5,588 nt of DNA from Bacteroidota bacterium (GTDB lineage Bacteria > Bacteroidota > Bacteroidia > Chitinophagales > Chitinophagaceae). The stretch is from positions 1 through 5,588 of the forward strand of contig JAGWTX010000182.1 in assembly GCA_028875955.1 (NCBI GenBank). Reading direction: 5' to 3'. The notes below the pieces were generated by a model. That model was not told the origin of the DNA, made no database searches, and saw only the letters and a program-made list of their open reading frames with translations. Every line of letters begins with the position of its first letter. Within the stretch, counting starts at the first letter, position 1. A program made the position numbers and the translations under genes. Below, piece by piece: positions 5,311-5,588 of the stretch.

Positions 5311-5588
5311 TTATCTATTCATTTCTTTCATTTTTACCATGGCCATGATCTGCCGCATATTGTTTTCCATGCCTTCCGGGCTACCATCCAGAAATATGAT
5401 ATTCCCTTTACCCACTTCTGCAAAATTCTTGATGGCTTCTGTCCACATACTAAACAAAATCACATTGGTATCCAGGTTGGCCTGTTTCATCTGCTCGGCA
5501 GCCTGCGTCATACCCTTGGCCACTTCTTCCCGGAACAATGCGACTCCCTGGCCCCTCAACCGGGCCGCTTCTTTCTCTGCGTTGGCAG
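5311..5588 (-). CDS. SPFH/Band 7 (stomatin-prohibitin-like) protein, C-terminal part
   Basis: This is the last 91 codons of a gene that enters from the right edge; the frame is open through 5588 and ends at TAA (5313-5311). The visible part reads ANAEKEAARLRGQGVALFREEVAKGM, written here as ANAEKEAARLRGQ then GVALFREEVAKGM. It is the typical end of the alanine/glutamate-rich coiled coil of SPFH proteins. Next comes VILFSMWTEAIKNFAEVGKGNIIFLDGSPEG, shown as VILFSMWTEAIKNF then AEVGKGNIIFLDGSPEG, matching the usual 'Y.d.l....k.g...ivFlP' tail, and then a methionine-rich end. SPFH proteins form large ring-like membrane assemblies and are linked to membrane microdomains and protease control. The membrane anchor and most of the SPFH domain lie outside the window, so the subfamily is undetermined. 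The codon at 5557-5559 is an internal TTG, not a start. A clear terminator follows. Confidence 0.85.
   Translation of the reverse strand, partial: ANAEKEAARLRGQGVALFREEVAKGMTQAAEQMKQANLDTNVILFSMWTEAIKNFAEVGKGNIIFLDGSPEGMENNMRQIMAMVKMKEMNR

Overview
The window looks like a chromosomal stretch from a member of the Bacteroidota, probably close to Chitinophagaceae. This is judged from protein style (the PrmC, RibD, ExbB/ExbD and SPFH sequences), the lack of clear Shine-Dalgarno sequences, moderate GC content and one TAnnTTTG-type promoter box. I made no database comparison. The content is mostly housekeeping. I see no transposase, phage gene, CRISPR array, rRNA or tRNA.

Layout from left to right. 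(1) 1-228, plus strand: the C-terminal end of a YdcF/SanA/ElyC-type (DUF218) protein. (2) 244-2813, minus strand: a tight three-gene unit transcribed ribD -> EamA/DMT transporter -> YigZ/IMPACT-family protein. There are 12 bp between the first two genes and a 4-bp ATGA overlap between the last two. (3) 2814-2855: a 42-bp divergent spacer shared by ribD and prmC. (4) 2856-3716, plus strand: prmC, the release-factor glutamine methyltransferase. (5) 3713-4880, minus strand: an exbB-exbD pair, a proton-driven energiser of the outer membrane. The exbD stop overlaps the prmC stop inside a TTAA. (6) 4881-5310: a 430-bp gene-free region rich in inverted repeats. It holds a good rho-independent terminator for the gene to its right, a perfect 15-bp-arm hairpin and a 16-bp perfect palindrome. 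(7) 5311-5588, minus strand: the C-terminal end of an SPFH/Band 7 family protein.

How the genes work together: ribD supplies the second and third steps of riboflavin synthesis, and the transporter immediately downstream could handle a flavin or be unrelated. ExbB and ExbD form one inner-membrane complex. The other neighbours have no obvious shared pathway. I did not find a convincing new multi-gene system. The parts most worth a second look are the structured non-coding region upstream of exbB and the ribD-linked DMT transporter.
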